This document shows positions 1 through 8,593 of a stretch of 64,000 nt of DNA, piece by piece. Made by a program: the position numbers and the translations under genes. The DNA lies in contig NZ_PENZ01000028.1 of assembly GCF_003144395.1 (NCBI RefSeq), forward strand, positions 62,001 to 126,000, in the 5' to 3' direction. Origin of the DNA: Proteus faecis. GTDB taxonomy: Bacteria > Pseudomonadota > Gammaproteobacteria > Enterobacterales > Enterobacteriaceae. The notes under the pieces are model-generated. The model was not told where the DNA came from. It ran no database searches and worked only from the letters and a program-made list of their open reading frames with translations. The number at the start of each line of letters is the position of its first letter. Within the stretch, counting starts at the first letter, position 1.

Positions 1-171
1 TGTGAAAGACGAATTATTTACGCACATCAACTGCTACTGACCACTGAAATGAGCATTGTCGATATCTCAATGGAATCAGGCTTTTCAAGCCAATCATACT
101 TTACACAAAGTTATCACCGTCGTTTTAATATGACGCCAAGTAAAGCGAGAAATATCAGATCAAAATTATAA
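1..171 (+). CDS. AraC-family transcriptional regulator, C-terminal fragment
   Basis: This open frame enters from the left edge and stops at 169-171, giving the last 56 residues. It reads as the second helix-turn-helix of an AraC/XylS regulator: a segment on the pattern IVDISMESGFSSQSYFTQSYHRRF, followed by the usual MTPSKAR sequence close to the C terminus. The DNA-binding half is clear; the effector domain lies outside the window, so the regulon and ligand cannot be told. The gene is cut by the window edge, not visibly broken. Confidence 0.85.
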   Translation, partial: CERRIIYAHQLLLTTEMSIVDISMESGFSSQSYFTQSYHRRFNMTPSKARNIRSKL

Positions 172-246
172 AAAATCCAACCGAATATCACAATATAAAA
201 GCCCAATTCACATATAGAATACTCGAAATGTATTTTTAAGAGTGAG

Positions 247-1134
247 TTGTATATCGTGATAATTGAAAATAACTTTAATCCTCAAATCCATTACTACGAT
301 TATTTGGATTTATTAAGAAAGATGTTAGCTACTCAAGATAAAGAAACTGTAGATAACTTATTCAATTTACAGTTTTCTTTATTTTTTAATAAAGATATTG
401 TTAGTAAGTATCAAGAAACTAACAATCATCAAATAAAAATTCTTTCACGCTTTATCTATCGTGAGAGCTTAGATAATTTATTACGCTCGACTTGGTTTTT
501 ACGTAAAAAGCATTGTTTTGTCCCTATCAGCAAAGAAGATATACGTCATATTATTACGTTAAAGCATATTTCTAATTTAGAAACACCAAATGCTATTTTT
601 AGCGTAAACGACTGGGATGAAAAATTAAAGGCAAAGGTAATACTTTCCTTACATTTTCGCCTAATTCAGGTTGTCATAAAACCATTATTTATTTGGTGGG
701 TTAAACAGGTGACACCTCAGATATTTCCTCTTTATGAAACAAAAAGGATCTTAGAATTACAAATTAAACAATTTAATAATATTAAGTTATTTGAGAAAAA
801 ACAACCATCATATAGTGATGATTCTTTTTTATCTTTAGAACAAATAGACGCAAAGTTAGAATCTGACAAATCTAAACTCTTAGCTATCAATGAGTTATTA
901 CAAAAAGAAGGTCAGCTATTGATCGAACACTGGAAAAATGAACCTATCTTTAACGTTGAAATCAATAATACTTTAGACTACATCAGAAAAACGACACCAA
1001 ATTCTGAATTAATAAAACCGCTATGGAATATTTTAAATAGTATTCCGGAACATCCTGAAAACTGCAAAAAATTAAAGGATTGGCTACTAGAAAGAGAACT
1101 TTGCTTAAAGAACGATGAATATTTATGGCAATAA
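247..1134 (+). CDS. Hypothetical protein of about 295 residues
   Basis: I do not recognise this protein. The frame is open for 295 codons from a TTG at 247; a GTG three codons later (256) is an equally possible start, and neither has a strong ribosome binding site. The product is rich in Lys, Ile, Leu and Asn, with one hydrophobic, Trp-rich segment around residues 135-152 (pattern IQVVIKPLFIWWVK), and a mostly helical, charged C-terminal half. There is no signal peptide. It sits alone between the AraC-type gene and the convergent coiled-coil gene. The replication-terminator protein Tus was considered because of size and rejected. Confidence 0.6.
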   Translation: MYIVIIENNFNPQIHYYDYLDLLRKMLATQDKETVDNLFNLQFSLFFNKDIVSKYQETNNHQIKILSRFIYRESLDNLLRSTWFLRKKHCFVPISKEDIRHIITLKHISNLETPNAIFSVNDWDEKLKAKVILSLHFRLIQVVIKPLFIWWVKQVTPQIFPLYETKRILELQIKQFNNIKLFEKKQPSYSDDSFLSLEQIDAKLESDKSKLLAINELLQKEGQLLIEHWKNEPIFNVEINNTLDYIRKTTPNSELIKPLWNILNSIPEHPENCKKLKDWLLERELCLKNDEYLWQ

Positions 1135-1191
1135 TAAAAACACTACTCCTTTCTACATAAAAAAGAAGAGCTAATGTTAGTTTTTATTATT

Positions 1192-3894
1192 CTATTTAAT
1201 ATCTAAAACCTCAATTGTCACGATAGACATGGATTCTGGTGGTACCTGTCCTGGTACACCATTTTTCCCATAACCGCCACTTGGTTTTATATAAATTTTG
1301 GCTTTACCATTGATACCCGCTTTTGCAATAAAGGTATTCAGTGGTAATGGCAGTTGACGGTAAGGTAAGATAAGCGGCTTAGCTTTATCATAATTAATAG
1401 TTACAGTACCGTCTGTCAACTCTTCATGCATTGTAAATACAACGGCTTTACCTGCAATTGAAGCCACAGGCTTACCCTGTTTTAATATTTTAAAATAGGT
1501 ATTATCATCATATTGTACGTAATTTTGTTTTTGGATCTCAGATAAAATGGATTTATTGCGTTGAGCATTATCTTTTCCAATAATCGAATAAGCATAAGCA
1601 AGTTGCCCTGCAATCATCTGCCCTTCGCCCGCCATTTTTCCCAGTTGCTCTTTTAGCGTTTTATTCTCTTTTAAAATATTACTAGTATCTGTGTTAACTT
1701 TCGCTAACTCAGCATCTTTTGCTTTAATTTGCTCATTTAATTTAGTAATAGATTCTGTTTGCTGTTGCTTTAATTTACTAATTTGTTGGGTGTTTTCTGT
1801 GTTTTGTTTTTCTAATTGTGTTTTCGCTTCAGCTAATTGAGCAATCAATTTCTCCGTTGTATTTTGCTTTTCAGTAAGTTGTTTTTCTAGCAATACTAAA
1901 GCTTTCTCGCTCTCTGTCTTGCTCGTGGTAACTTGAGCTAACACAATATTATTCTCTTTAAATTGTGTATCTAATGTTTGATATTTATTCGATAACTCAT
2001 TTTGTGCTTTCTCTAACTTAGCTATCAAATTATTTTTATCAGTAATTAAATTCTCAAATGCTTTTTCACCAGCAGATAAACTTTTCTTCAAGTCCGCTAA
2101 TTCAGTGACTTTATTATCTAACTGTGATTTTAATTCTGGGATCGCTTTTAATTTCTCATCCACTTGCTCTTTTTGCTGTTGAACAGCTAAAAGCGATTTA
2201 TTAAGTTGAATTTGCTCCTGATTACTTTTTTCAACTTGTGTTTTTAGTTGTGCTATTTCTTTTCGTTGTTCTTCAACAAGTTTGCTATGAGCGTCTTGCT
2301 GCTTTTCTGCATCTGCTACTTTTAATGCAAGTTCTTTAGATAAATCTTCACGCTCTGATGTAATTTTCAATAATGTACTTTGTAATCTATCTATCTCTTT
2401 TTTCGCAGAGTCATCTTTCAACAATAGTTGAGCCTGTGTAAGTTGAGTCTGCACATCTTCTTTTTCTTTCTTTATTGTTGCTAATTGATTTTGTACATCG
2501 GTGAGTTGGTTAGTTAATTTCTCTTGCTCTGTCGTGATTGTTGACAACGAATTTTCTAATGTTGCTATCTCTTTATTTTTTTCTGTTTCTAAATTAGCTA
2601 ATTCTTGTTCTTTTTGCTTATTGTTACTGTTTAGCAATTGCTGAGATTCGACATACTGAGCCTGTATTGTTTCTTTTTCTTGTTTAATTTTAGCGAGTAA
2701 TGCCTGCTTGTCATTTAATTGGCTAATTAACTTCTCTTGATCTACTTTTATGCTTTCAAGTGAACTTTGTAATTTATCAATCTCTTTTTTGGCGCTGTCA
2801 TCTTTTAACAGAGCCTGAGCCTGCTGATACTGAGATTGTAATTGCTCTTTTTCTTGCTCAAGCTGAGTATATTTTTCCTCTAAGGCTTTAAGTATTCCCG
2901 CTTGTTTTTCAAAATCTTGTTGCTGTTTTGCTAACTCTGTATTTTTTACTGTTGTTGTCTGTAATACGTTCTCTTTTTCAGCTAATTGTTTAACTAATAA
3001 GTCTCGCTCTTTTTGTATTGTTTCTAAATCACTTTGTAGCTTGGCAACCGCCTGTTTTAACGTGTCATCAGTAAGTAAGTTGTTCGCTGTAGCTAACTTT
3101 TCTTCTGTTTCAGCCAGCGCCAATTCAAGTTGTTTAATTTGGTTATTTGCATTTTGAAGCTTTTCTAAATGCTCTTTTGTTATAGATGCCTGCTCTGTGT
3201 ATTTTTGATACAGCGATTGGTATTTATTTCTCGTATCTGCTAAACGATTTAATAGCTCTTTATTAAAAAGAGGCTGTTTATGGTCGAGTACAGAACGATT
3301 GAACTGATATGCAAAGTGAAAAGGAATGGCCGTTACAGAATAAAATGTTCCTGGAATAATATCTAACAAGAAATTGTCATTACGCTGAGGCTTTGTATAA
3401 CTCTCTTTTAAATAAAGAGCTAACGGATTATAAACCGTTACATTATTTCGGTAGCTATAACGATTAAGATCCTCTGGTGTAAATTGTGGTTTTATCGGAA
3501 CAAATGAAAGTAACGGTGTTAAATAACGAGTGTAATCACTCTTTAATTCGGAATAATTAACAGGTAACACAGGGCAATCTTCTGCCAGCGTGATATCAGG
3601 GGTCTTAACAGACTCAATTGCCTGATTATCATTTTTAGCTGGCGTAGAAGGTTTGACTCGTTGCTCTGGTTTTGTTTGTTGAGCCACTGTTGTAGTGCGG
3701 TTCACGCCACGATTAGCCTGACCAGTTCTCGTTGAAGATGAAATTGTAGCAGATGTTTTTGGCTCAATTTTAATTGGCTCTTGCGTTTCAAAATAACGGT
3801 CAAAATCTTCAATAACAGAATTAAACTCATTATTGGCAAACGATAGTGTTGGAAACAGCATAAAAGCGAGACAAACACTCTGCTTTAATTTCAT
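1192..3894 (-). CDS. Large periplasmic coiled-coil protein with a degenerate FKBP-like C-terminal domain
   Basis: A 900-residue protein. Residues 1-20 are a signal peptide ending SFA. A Pro/Thr-rich linker with Lys-Gln segments follows, then a globular part (about 90-210), a very long coiled coil (about 215-770) rich in Gln, Lys, Glu and Leu, and a C-terminal domain (about 790-900). That last domain resembles FKBP peptidyl-prolyl isomerases: it ends VPPESMSIVTIEVLDIK and contains a YGKNGVPG loop. It lacks the FDSS-like active-site strand and the pocket tryptophan, so it is probably a non-catalytic FKBP fold. The coiled coil contains internal repeats. The start lies 5 bases after the stop of the upstream lipoprotein gene, so the two are probably translationally coupled. 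The role is unknown; an envelope-spanning or scaffolding function is inference. Confidence 0.7.
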   Translation of the reverse strand: MKLKQSVCLAFMLFPTLSFANNEFNSVIEDFDRYFETQEPIKIEPKTSATISSSTRTGQANRGVNRTTTVAQQTKPEQRVKPSTPAKNDNQAIESVKTPDITLAEDCPVLPVNYSELKSDYTRYLTPLLSFVPIKPQFTPEDLNRYSYRNNVTVYNPLALYLKESYTKPQRNDNFLLDIIPGTFYSVTAIPFHFAYQFNRSVLDHKQPLFNKELLNRLADTRNKYQSLYQKYTEQASITKEHLEKLQNANNQIKQLELALAETEEKLATANNLLTDDTLKQAVAKLQSDLETIQKERDLLVKQLAEKENVLQTTTVKNTELAKQQQDFEKQAGILKALEEKYTQLEQEKEQLQSQYQQAQALLKDDSAKKEIDKLQSSLESIKVDQEKLISQLNDKQALLAKIKQEKETIQAQYVESQQLLNSNNKQKEQELANLETEKNKEIATLENSLSTITTEQEKLTNQLTDVQNQLATIKKEKEDVQTQLTQAQLLLKDDSAKKEIDRLQSTLLKITSEREDLSKELALKVADAEKQQDAHSKLVEEQRKEIAQLKTQVEKSNQEQIQLNKSLLAVQQQKEQVDEKLKAIPELKSQLDNKVTELADLKKSLSAGEKAFENLITDKNNLIAKLEKAQNELSNKYQTLDTQFKENNIVLAQVTTSKTESEKALVLLEKQLTEKQNTTEKLIAQLAEAKTQLEKQNTENTQQISKLKQQQTESITKLNEQIKAKDAELAKVNTDTSNILKENKTLKEQLGKMAGEGQMIAGQLAYAYSIIGKDNAQRNKSILSEIQKQNYVQYDDNTYFKILKQGKPVASIAGKAVVFTMHEELTDGTVTINYDKAKPLILPYRQLPLPLNTFIAKAGINGKAKIYIKPSGGYGKNGVPGQVPPESMSIVTIEVLDIK
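2380..3085 (-). repeat. Internal repeats in the coiled-coil gene
   Basis: Three copies of a related coiled-coil unit can be read in the protein. Two begin LLKDDSAKKEID followed by K/RLQS and are almost identical (encoded near 2380-2425 and 2770-2815); a more diverged one begins LLTDDTLKQAVAKLQS (near 3040-3085). Each unit continues with a segment of the type LxxI(K/T)xxxExLxxQL. The pattern indicates growth of the rod by internal duplication. Confidence 0.7.
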
Positions 3895-3899
3895 AGTAA

Positions 3900-4433
3900 T
3901 TATTCACCTAATTTTTTTAATGTCGAATTAACTGACATAATCGACAAATAGCGAACTTTTGCACATAAAACTTCTGTTTTTGATTCAATACTCATTTTTA
4001 ATAAATCTAAGCTGTCTTTACTTGCTGTACCTTGAACACTACGGTACATCGCATTGATTTCGCTAATTTCTTTAAATGAGCTCATCATAGATTTATAGTC
4101 AGATGGAGAAAAAGTTTTCAAAGAATCAAGTTGTTTGATACAAGCACTTTGTGGTGCTAACCCCAATTTCCCTGTATCTACACCACTATCTACAGACTCT
4201 GATGTTGGTGCCATAGAAAGTGGTTGTGCAACTGCCACTGGTTGATTTATTGCTACTGGTTGAGTTTGTGCTACTGGCTGTGTAGTTTGTGCTACTGGCT
4301 GTGTAGTTTGTGCTGGAGCAGGCGTTTCAACTGGACGAGAATTATCAGTCCACGCACACCCAGATAATGCGAAGACGCTGGTTGCCATAAAGACAGCGAG
4401 GACATTCTTTTTATTTTGTAATAAGGACATCAT
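3900..4433 (-). CDS. Outer-membrane-type lipoprotein with a TQPVAQ repeat region
   Basis: A 177-residue protein with a lipoprotein signal ending LSGC, which places the lipidated cysteine at residue 26. The next residue is Ala, not Asp, so outer-membrane sorting is expected. Residues about 35-75 are a low-complexity stretch of TQPVAQ-type repeats, probably a tether; the C-terminal 100 residues are mostly helical with two cysteines. The start has a good ribosome binding site (AAGGAAAA just before ATG). It lies immediately upstream of the 900-residue periplasmic coiled-coil gene, with 5 bases between them, so the two products probably work together in the envelope. I do not recognise the family. 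Confidence 0.7.
   Translation of the reverse strand: MMSLLQNKKNVLAVFMATSVFALSGCAWTDNSRPVETPAPAQTTQPVAQTTQPVAQTQPVAINQPVAVAQPLSMAPTSESVDSGVDTGKLGLAPQSACIKQLDSLKTFSPSDYKSMMSSFKEISEINAMYRSVQGTASKDSLDLLKMSIESKTEVLCAKVRYLSIMSVNSTLKKLGE
4248..4311 (-). repeat. 21-base tandem repeat inside the lipoprotein gene
   Basis: Two perfect copies of a 21-base unit occupy 4270-4290 and 4291-4311, with a diverged partial copy just before. They encode the TQPVAQT units of the lipoprotein linker. Because 21 is a multiple of 3, gain or loss of a copy would change tether length without breaking the frame. Confidence 0.8.
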
Positions 4434-4547
4434 TTTTCCTTAATTCCGATCAGACTTAAATAAGAGCATATGAGTTGTCGCATTTTAAGCCATTTTATTA
4501 TAATTTTCTATTACCTACTGCATAACTGCATACTAAATAAAAAAACT

Positions 4548-4572
4548 AGCACCCTTGTTTTCAATGAGTGCT
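4548..4572. terminator. Orphan terminator-like hairpin
   Basis: An imperfect hairpin (AGCACCCTTG, loop TTTT, CAATGAGTGCT) with one mismatch. Read on the minus strand it is followed by a run of T residues (4537-4545); on the plus strand a looser T-rich run follows. No annotated gene ends here on either strand, so it may end a leader or a small RNA transcript. Confidence 0.4.
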
Positions 4573-4813
4573 CCTTTCATTTCATTTTTTTTCTTAAAAT
4601 ACTACTTACATCACACTAAATGCATCAATTTTTGAATATCGGATTTATTTAGCAAAAACGTTGTCATATAAACTGTTCGTTTTTATATTAATAAGATAAT
4701 ACCAGATAATTATAAAAATAATAATACGAATTTTATCATTTAGTTACACAATTTACGTGTAAAAATACACTTATATTCTGTTGCCGTTTTTTGATACAAA
4801 GATAGAATCAAAA

Positions 4814-4846
4814 AATGAATATCTAATATAAGAATTGATATTCATT
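4814..4846. promoter_or_regulatory. Inverted repeat before the FMN reductase gene, possible operator
   Basis: Perfect 10-base arms AATGAATATC and GATATTCATT are separated by 13 bases, ending 26 bases before the FMN reductase start codon. The position fits an operator or a 5' untranslated hairpin. The regulator is unknown. Confidence 0.4.
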
Positions 4847-4872
4847 TTATCCTTCCAAATAGGAGAACTAAG

Positions 4873-5421
4873 ATGAGCCATTTTAAAATTGGTATCGTTG
4901 TCGGTAGTTTAAGAAACGATTCGTTTAATAAACAAACAGCACATGCCTTAATTAAATTATTTCCTCAAGAATTTACCTGTCAGTTTATTGATATTAGTAC
5001 TCTTCCTCTCTATAACCAAGATGATGACAGCAATACCCCCTCCTCTGTTATTGATTTCAAACAGCAAATAAAAGCGTGCCAAGGTATCATATTTATCACA
5101 CCGGAATATAACCGCTCGATACCTGGTGCGCTTAAAAATGCGATTGACCAAGCCTCTCGCCCTTATGGAACAAATGCTTGGAATAAAATTCCAGCTGGTG
5201 TTATTGGTGTTTCAACGGGTAATATTGGTACCGCAATAGCTCAACAGCATTTACGTAATTCGTTAGCCTTCTTGAATATGCCAACACTAAATCAGCCAGA
5301 ATGTTATCTAAAATGGTATGACGGAATGGTTGAGAATGGGAAGTTTTCAGAGAAAACAGCAAGTTTTATACAAAACTGGGTTGATGCCTATGTTGTTTTT
5401 GTGAAACAAAATAATCAATAA
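4873..5421 (+). CDS. NADPH-dependent FMN reductase family protein (ChrR/YieF-like)
   Basis: A 182-residue flavodoxin-like protein. The N terminus IGIVVGSLRNDSFN matches the phosphate-binding loop of the NADPH-dependent FMN reductase family (E. coli ChrR/YieF: LLGSLRKGSFN). The family hallmark TPEYNRSIPGALKNAID follows at about residues 78-94, also nearly as in ChrR. Members reduce quinones, azo dyes or metal ions using FMN and NAD(P)H in the cytosol; the physiological substrate here cannot be told. Length is usual for the family. The start has AGGAG about 10 bases upstream. It is transcribed alone and followed by a clear terminator. Confidence 0.85.
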   Translation: MSHFKIGIVVGSLRNDSFNKQTAHALIKLFPQEFTCQFIDISTLPLYNQDDDSNTPSSVIDFKQQIKACQGIIFITPEYNRSIPGALKNAIDQASRPYGTNAWNKIPAGVIGVSTGNIGTAIAQQHLRNSLAFLNMPTLNQPECYLKWYDGMVENGKFSEKTASFIQNWVDAYVVFVKQNNQ

Positions 5422-5429
5422 TCCCCCCC

Positions 5430-5462
5430 AAAAGAGCTTTATATAAAAATATAAGCTCTTTT
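5430..5462 (+). terminator. Rho-independent terminator of the FMN reductase gene
   Basis: Stem AAAAGAGCTT / AAGCTCTTTT with an AT-rich loop, followed by TCTTTTTT, beginning 9 bases after the stop codon. Confidence 0.8.
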
Positions 5463-5923
5463 CTTTTTTATCACCAGAGCTAATGTAATTTATTGGATTA
5501 TAATATCCCTACTGACAAATAAAAAATCTCATCCTTCATTGGCAACAAGTAACTATTCCCTTTGTTCACTTCAATATAAAATAACATAAGACAAAAATAG
5601 ATTATCTTTAAAAGATATATTCTTATTATTACAACTAAGAATTGTTTACTATACAGCCAACAATAAAGCCATTTAAAGAGAACTGGATTTGAGATCAAAT
5701 TTAATCATTTATCTGATTCATTATAACGTTAGAGAATATCAATAAAGCTTCAATCTACAGCTACATATAAAATTTACAATTTAATAATTATTTTTAATAT
5801 TTTATATTAGGTTAAAATATTAGCCATAATGTGCGATATATCTCTAAATAATACGTTTCTATAATTGTGATAAACAAAAAAATTACCTATATTACTCACC
5901 CATTAAATACTGGCAGGTAAATC
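5463..5923. other. AT-rich intergenic region
   Basis: About 460 bases between the FMN reductase terminator and the first IraP-like gene. A 66-codon open frame on the minus strand is very hydrophobic with no ribosome binding site, and I do not treat it as a gene. The promoter of the following gene must lie near the right end, but no box is convincing. Confidence 0.4.
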
Positions 5924-6133
5924 ATGGATAAAAATTTAAAAGAAATTGAATGCGAAATTGCCGCTCTAAAAATTGTTATCAAATCTTTACTTTCCACGCT
6001 AAGTGATAAACAACGAAGAGATATGTTGGGCAATATATCTGTAGTGCTTGAGGACACATCGAACAAATACCCTCAGTTCAATGAAGTTATTAACTTAACT
6101 GAACAATACGTGAAGAAACTTACTCAGCCCTAA
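5924..6133 (+). CDS. IraP-like small protein (possible anti-adaptor), copy 1
   Basis: A 69-residue helical protein. The run EIAALKIVIKSLLSTLSDKQ and the ending EQYVKKL resemble E. coli IraP (ALEIIVTAMLRNMAQNDQQ, then LLRDYVKKLL), a small protein that binds RssB and so stabilises the sigma factor RpoS. Overall spacing of the two motifs is also similar. A ribosome binding site GGCAGG lies upstream of the ATG. A homologous second gene follows at 6442. Identification rests on motif resemblance only; small helical proteins can look alike, so the anti-adaptor role is an inference. Confidence 0.6.
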   Translation: MDKNLKEIECEIAALKIVIKSLLSTLSDKQRRDMLGNISVVLEDTSNKYPQFNEVINLTEQYVKKLTQP

Positions 6134-6441
6134 TGAAAATGATATTTACTATAGCTATAAAATTTACCCCCTAATTTTGTAGGGTATTAATAGCATCCTA
6201 TTGATTATTTTATATAGGATATTCCGTGATTTTCCCCTATCAATACAATACTAAGTTAAATTTACTGAACATCTATTTTTCAAATTCCAAATATCCTCAC
6301 ATTTACTGTTCTAATATAAAATGCGATAAAAATATATATTTTTTTATCAATTTATTTTTTTCTTGGATTTTATTAACTAATTAATTAATATGAGAAATAA
6401 TTTATCAAACAGCAATAAATTGTCGTTCTTTTGAGGTTCTT
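6134..6441. other. AT-rich spacer between the paired IraP-like genes
   Basis: About 300 bases of very AT-rich sequence with no convincing gene. Its length suggests that the second copy has its own promoter rather than being read through from the first. Confidence 0.4.
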
Positions 6442-6645
6442 ATGGAAAAAAAAGTTGTCAATATCGCGTATGAAATTGCGGCAATGAAAGTAATTTTAAA
6501 AGCCTTGTTATTGACTTTGACAGATAAACAAAAAGAATTAGTAATCCATGATATAAATAAGACCGTCAATGATGCTTATCTCGAACATCCTCAATATCAA
6601 GATGTTATAAGCAAGACAGAACAATATATAAAAAAAATGCTCTAA
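6442..6645 (+). CDS. IraP-like small protein (possible anti-adaptor), copy 2
   Basis: A 67-residue protein clearly paralogous to the one at 5924. Both share the EIAAxKxxxKxLLxTLxDKQ core, a central YPQ/HPQ-type turn, and the ending TEQYxKK. TTGAGG lies 10 bases before the ATG. As with copy 1, the resemblance to the RssB anti-adaptor IraP is suggestive but unproven. The two copies have diverged substantially, especially in the middle, which would allow different signals or partners. Confidence 0.6.
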   Translation: MEKKVVNIAYEIAAMKVILKALLLTLTDKQKELVIHDINKTVNDAYLEHPQYQDVISKTEQYIKKML

Positions 6646-6990
6646 ACATTGATTCTGTGTTCTTTAACAACCTATCTTATTATTTATAATAGAGAGGATT
6701 TGATCTGAATATTTAAAAAATTAAATCGCCTCAAGCTATAACATAATCACTGATTGATTATAAGAATTAAAATAGAAAGTACTTTTTTATTAATTGAGTA
6801 TAAATAAAATAACACTATTATTTATAACTCACTTAATTTTGGCATAATTTTCTGTTTCTCATAAAAGAAATCATAAACTATGCTGTTTTAACACTCAATC
6901 AATGATTAAATTAAACTTTATATTTATTATGTTATGCGTCTAACGAGTAAAAACTTACCACCTTAGACACATACTTATACATTTTTTATA
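6646..6990. other. Intergenic region between convergent genes
   Basis: About 345 AT-rich bases between the second IraP-like gene and the convergent chemoreceptor gene. I see no gene and no clear rho-independent terminator. Confidence 0.4.
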
Positions 6991-8553
6991 TCAACGATGA
7001 GCAAGATTGAATTTTTGTACCGATAACTGTAATTCTTCAGTTTGCCTTTCTAATGAAATGGCCGCTGCGGAAACTTGTTCAACTAAAGAGGCATTCTGTT
7101 GCGTTACACCATCCATTTGGGTAATAGCCACGCTCACTTGACCAATACCTTTACTTTGCTCTTCAGATGCATTCGTGATTTCTTTCATTATTGACGTTAC
7201 CTGTTTAACTCCCGTCAAAATGTCTTCCATCATTTTTTCCATATCACTCACTAATCTTGCACCTTTTGTTACCCGTGTTGTAGAATCAGCAATAAGGGCT
7301 TCAATCTCTTTCGCTGCTTTAGCACTATCTCCTGCTAAATTACGCACTTCATTGGCGACAACCATAAATCCTCGACCATGAGCTCCCGCTCTTGCCGCTT
7401 CTACTGACGCATTTAAAGCTAATATATTCGTTTGAAAGGCAATGTTATTAATAACATTGATGATATCAGCAATCTTACTTGAACTATTAGAGATCCCATC
7501 CATTGTTGTTACAACAGATTCAGCTAATTCATTACCTTTTTCAACAGTCACTGATGCAACTTCAGCCAATTCTCTCGCTTGATAAGCATGTTCCATATTC
7601 TGGTTAACAGCAGCTGTTATCTCTTCCATACTTGCTGCTGTTTGCTCTAATGCCGTTGCTTGCTCTTCAGTACGAGAAGCTAAATCGTTATTCCCTCTTG
7701 CAATTTCAGATGCACCACGATAAATATTATCACTTCCCACTCTGATCGTACTTACCGCGTCATGTAAACTATTTTGCATATCATTTAATAACGGTATTAA
7801 TCGCCCTGCACAGTTATTACCAAAAGGCTCTAGTGGTTGACTCAGATCACCTTCTGTAATTTTCACAAAATGTTGACGAATGCTTTCGAGTGGTTTTTGT
7901 AGCATTAACACTAAATAACGATCAGTGAGAATAAGGATCCCGCCCCCTAAAATAGCGCTAATAATAATAACAATTTGTGTCACTTCAATAAGTCCATCCA
8001 CCTCTTTAATCGTATTATCAATTTTTATATTTGCGACATTATTAAAGTTTTCACTCACGTTACCTAATTCACGACTCAATACCGGCGTTACATTTTTTGC
8101 ATGATGTTCATATTGCTCTATGGTGCCATTGAGAGCTAATTCCATCTGCTTTTTTACACCTTGCTCAAAAAGCGCTTGCCATACATCCATTAACTCTTTT
8201 GATACTTTTGCATCCATCGGACCAGGAGAAACAGATTTCATATATGCAATCTGTTTTTCCATATTTTCCATCGCCAGCTGTGCTTGCGTAAAATCGACGT
8301 CTTTGCCTTTTGCTTTTTCCTCAACGAGGCGGTTTAATCGAGAAGTAAACCGAAAATACTGATCATTTCCCAGGCTGAGCGCAGCCATTTGCTTAATTAT
8401 TTGATTATCAGATTGATTACCTTCAGATATTTGTGATAGTGACCAAGCGCTATAAAAACTAACACTGCCAAATAACACACATAAAGTCCCCAGTATGATT
8501 ATCATCATCAGACGAATAGTAATGTTACGAAGTTTCTGCATCGAATTTCTCAA
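6991..8553 (-). CDS. Methyl-accepting chemotaxis protein
   Basis: A 520-residue transmembrane chemoreceptor of the Tar/Tsr type. Membrane segments are at about 12-36 and 193-215, enclosing a periplasmic ligand-binding region of about 155 residues; a HAMP domain follows (about 216-268). The cytoplasmic signalling domain has the conserved hairpin tip, with [20 protein letters not shown] at about 371-390 followed by [16 protein letters not shown]. Methylation-type helices with Glu/Gln pairs flank it. The protein ends FNLAHR and lacks the NWETF-type pentapeptide that tethers CheR in Tar and Tsr. A second ATG four codons in is an alternative start. A sigma-28-type promoter lies upstream. The ligand cannot be inferred. 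Confidence 0.93.
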   Translation of the reverse strand: MRNSMQKLRNITIRLMMIIILGTLCVLFGSVSFYSAWSLSQISEGNQSDNQIIKQMAALSLGNDQYFRFTSRLNRLVEEKAKGKDVDFTQAQLAMENMEKQIAYMKSVSPGPMDAKVSKELMDVWQALFEQGVKKQMELALNGTIEQYEHHAKNVTPVLSRELGNVSENFNNVANIKIDNTIKEVDGLIEVTQIVIIISAILGGGILILTDRYLVLMLQKPLESIRQHFVKITEGDLSQPLEPFGNNCAGRLIPLLNDMQNSLHDAVSTIRVGSDNIYRGASEIARGNNDLASRTEEQATALEQTAASMEEITAAVNQNMEHAYQARELAEVASVTVEKGNELAESVVTTMDGISNSSSKIADIINVINNIAFQTNILALNASVEAARAGAHGRGFMVVANEVRNLAGDSAKAAKEIEALIADSTTRVTKGARLVSDMEKMMEDILTGVKQVTSIMKEITNASEEQSKGIGQVSVAITQMDGVTQQNASLVEQVSAAAISLERQTEELQLSVQKFNLAHR

Positions 8554-8593
8554 CTAACAAGATAAAGTAATCCCAATAGGGCGTAATGTACTC

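Larger units (their letters stand above)
4434..4872. other. AT-rich divergent promoter region
   Basis: This stretch separates the divergent lipoprotein operon and the FMN reductase gene. I see no coding sequence. It holds two hairpin-forming inverted repeats, listed separately at 4548-4572 and 4814-4846; the rest is AT-rich. Confidence 0.5.

Noticed and set aside
247..1134. Possible replication-termination protein Tus
   Set aside because: Size is similar, but I find none of the Tus sequence features, and the locus has no Ter-like site that I can recognise.
5498..5698. 66-codon minus-strand open frame
   Set aside because: Very hydrophobic composition typical of translated AT-rich DNA, no ribosome binding site, and no recognisable family.
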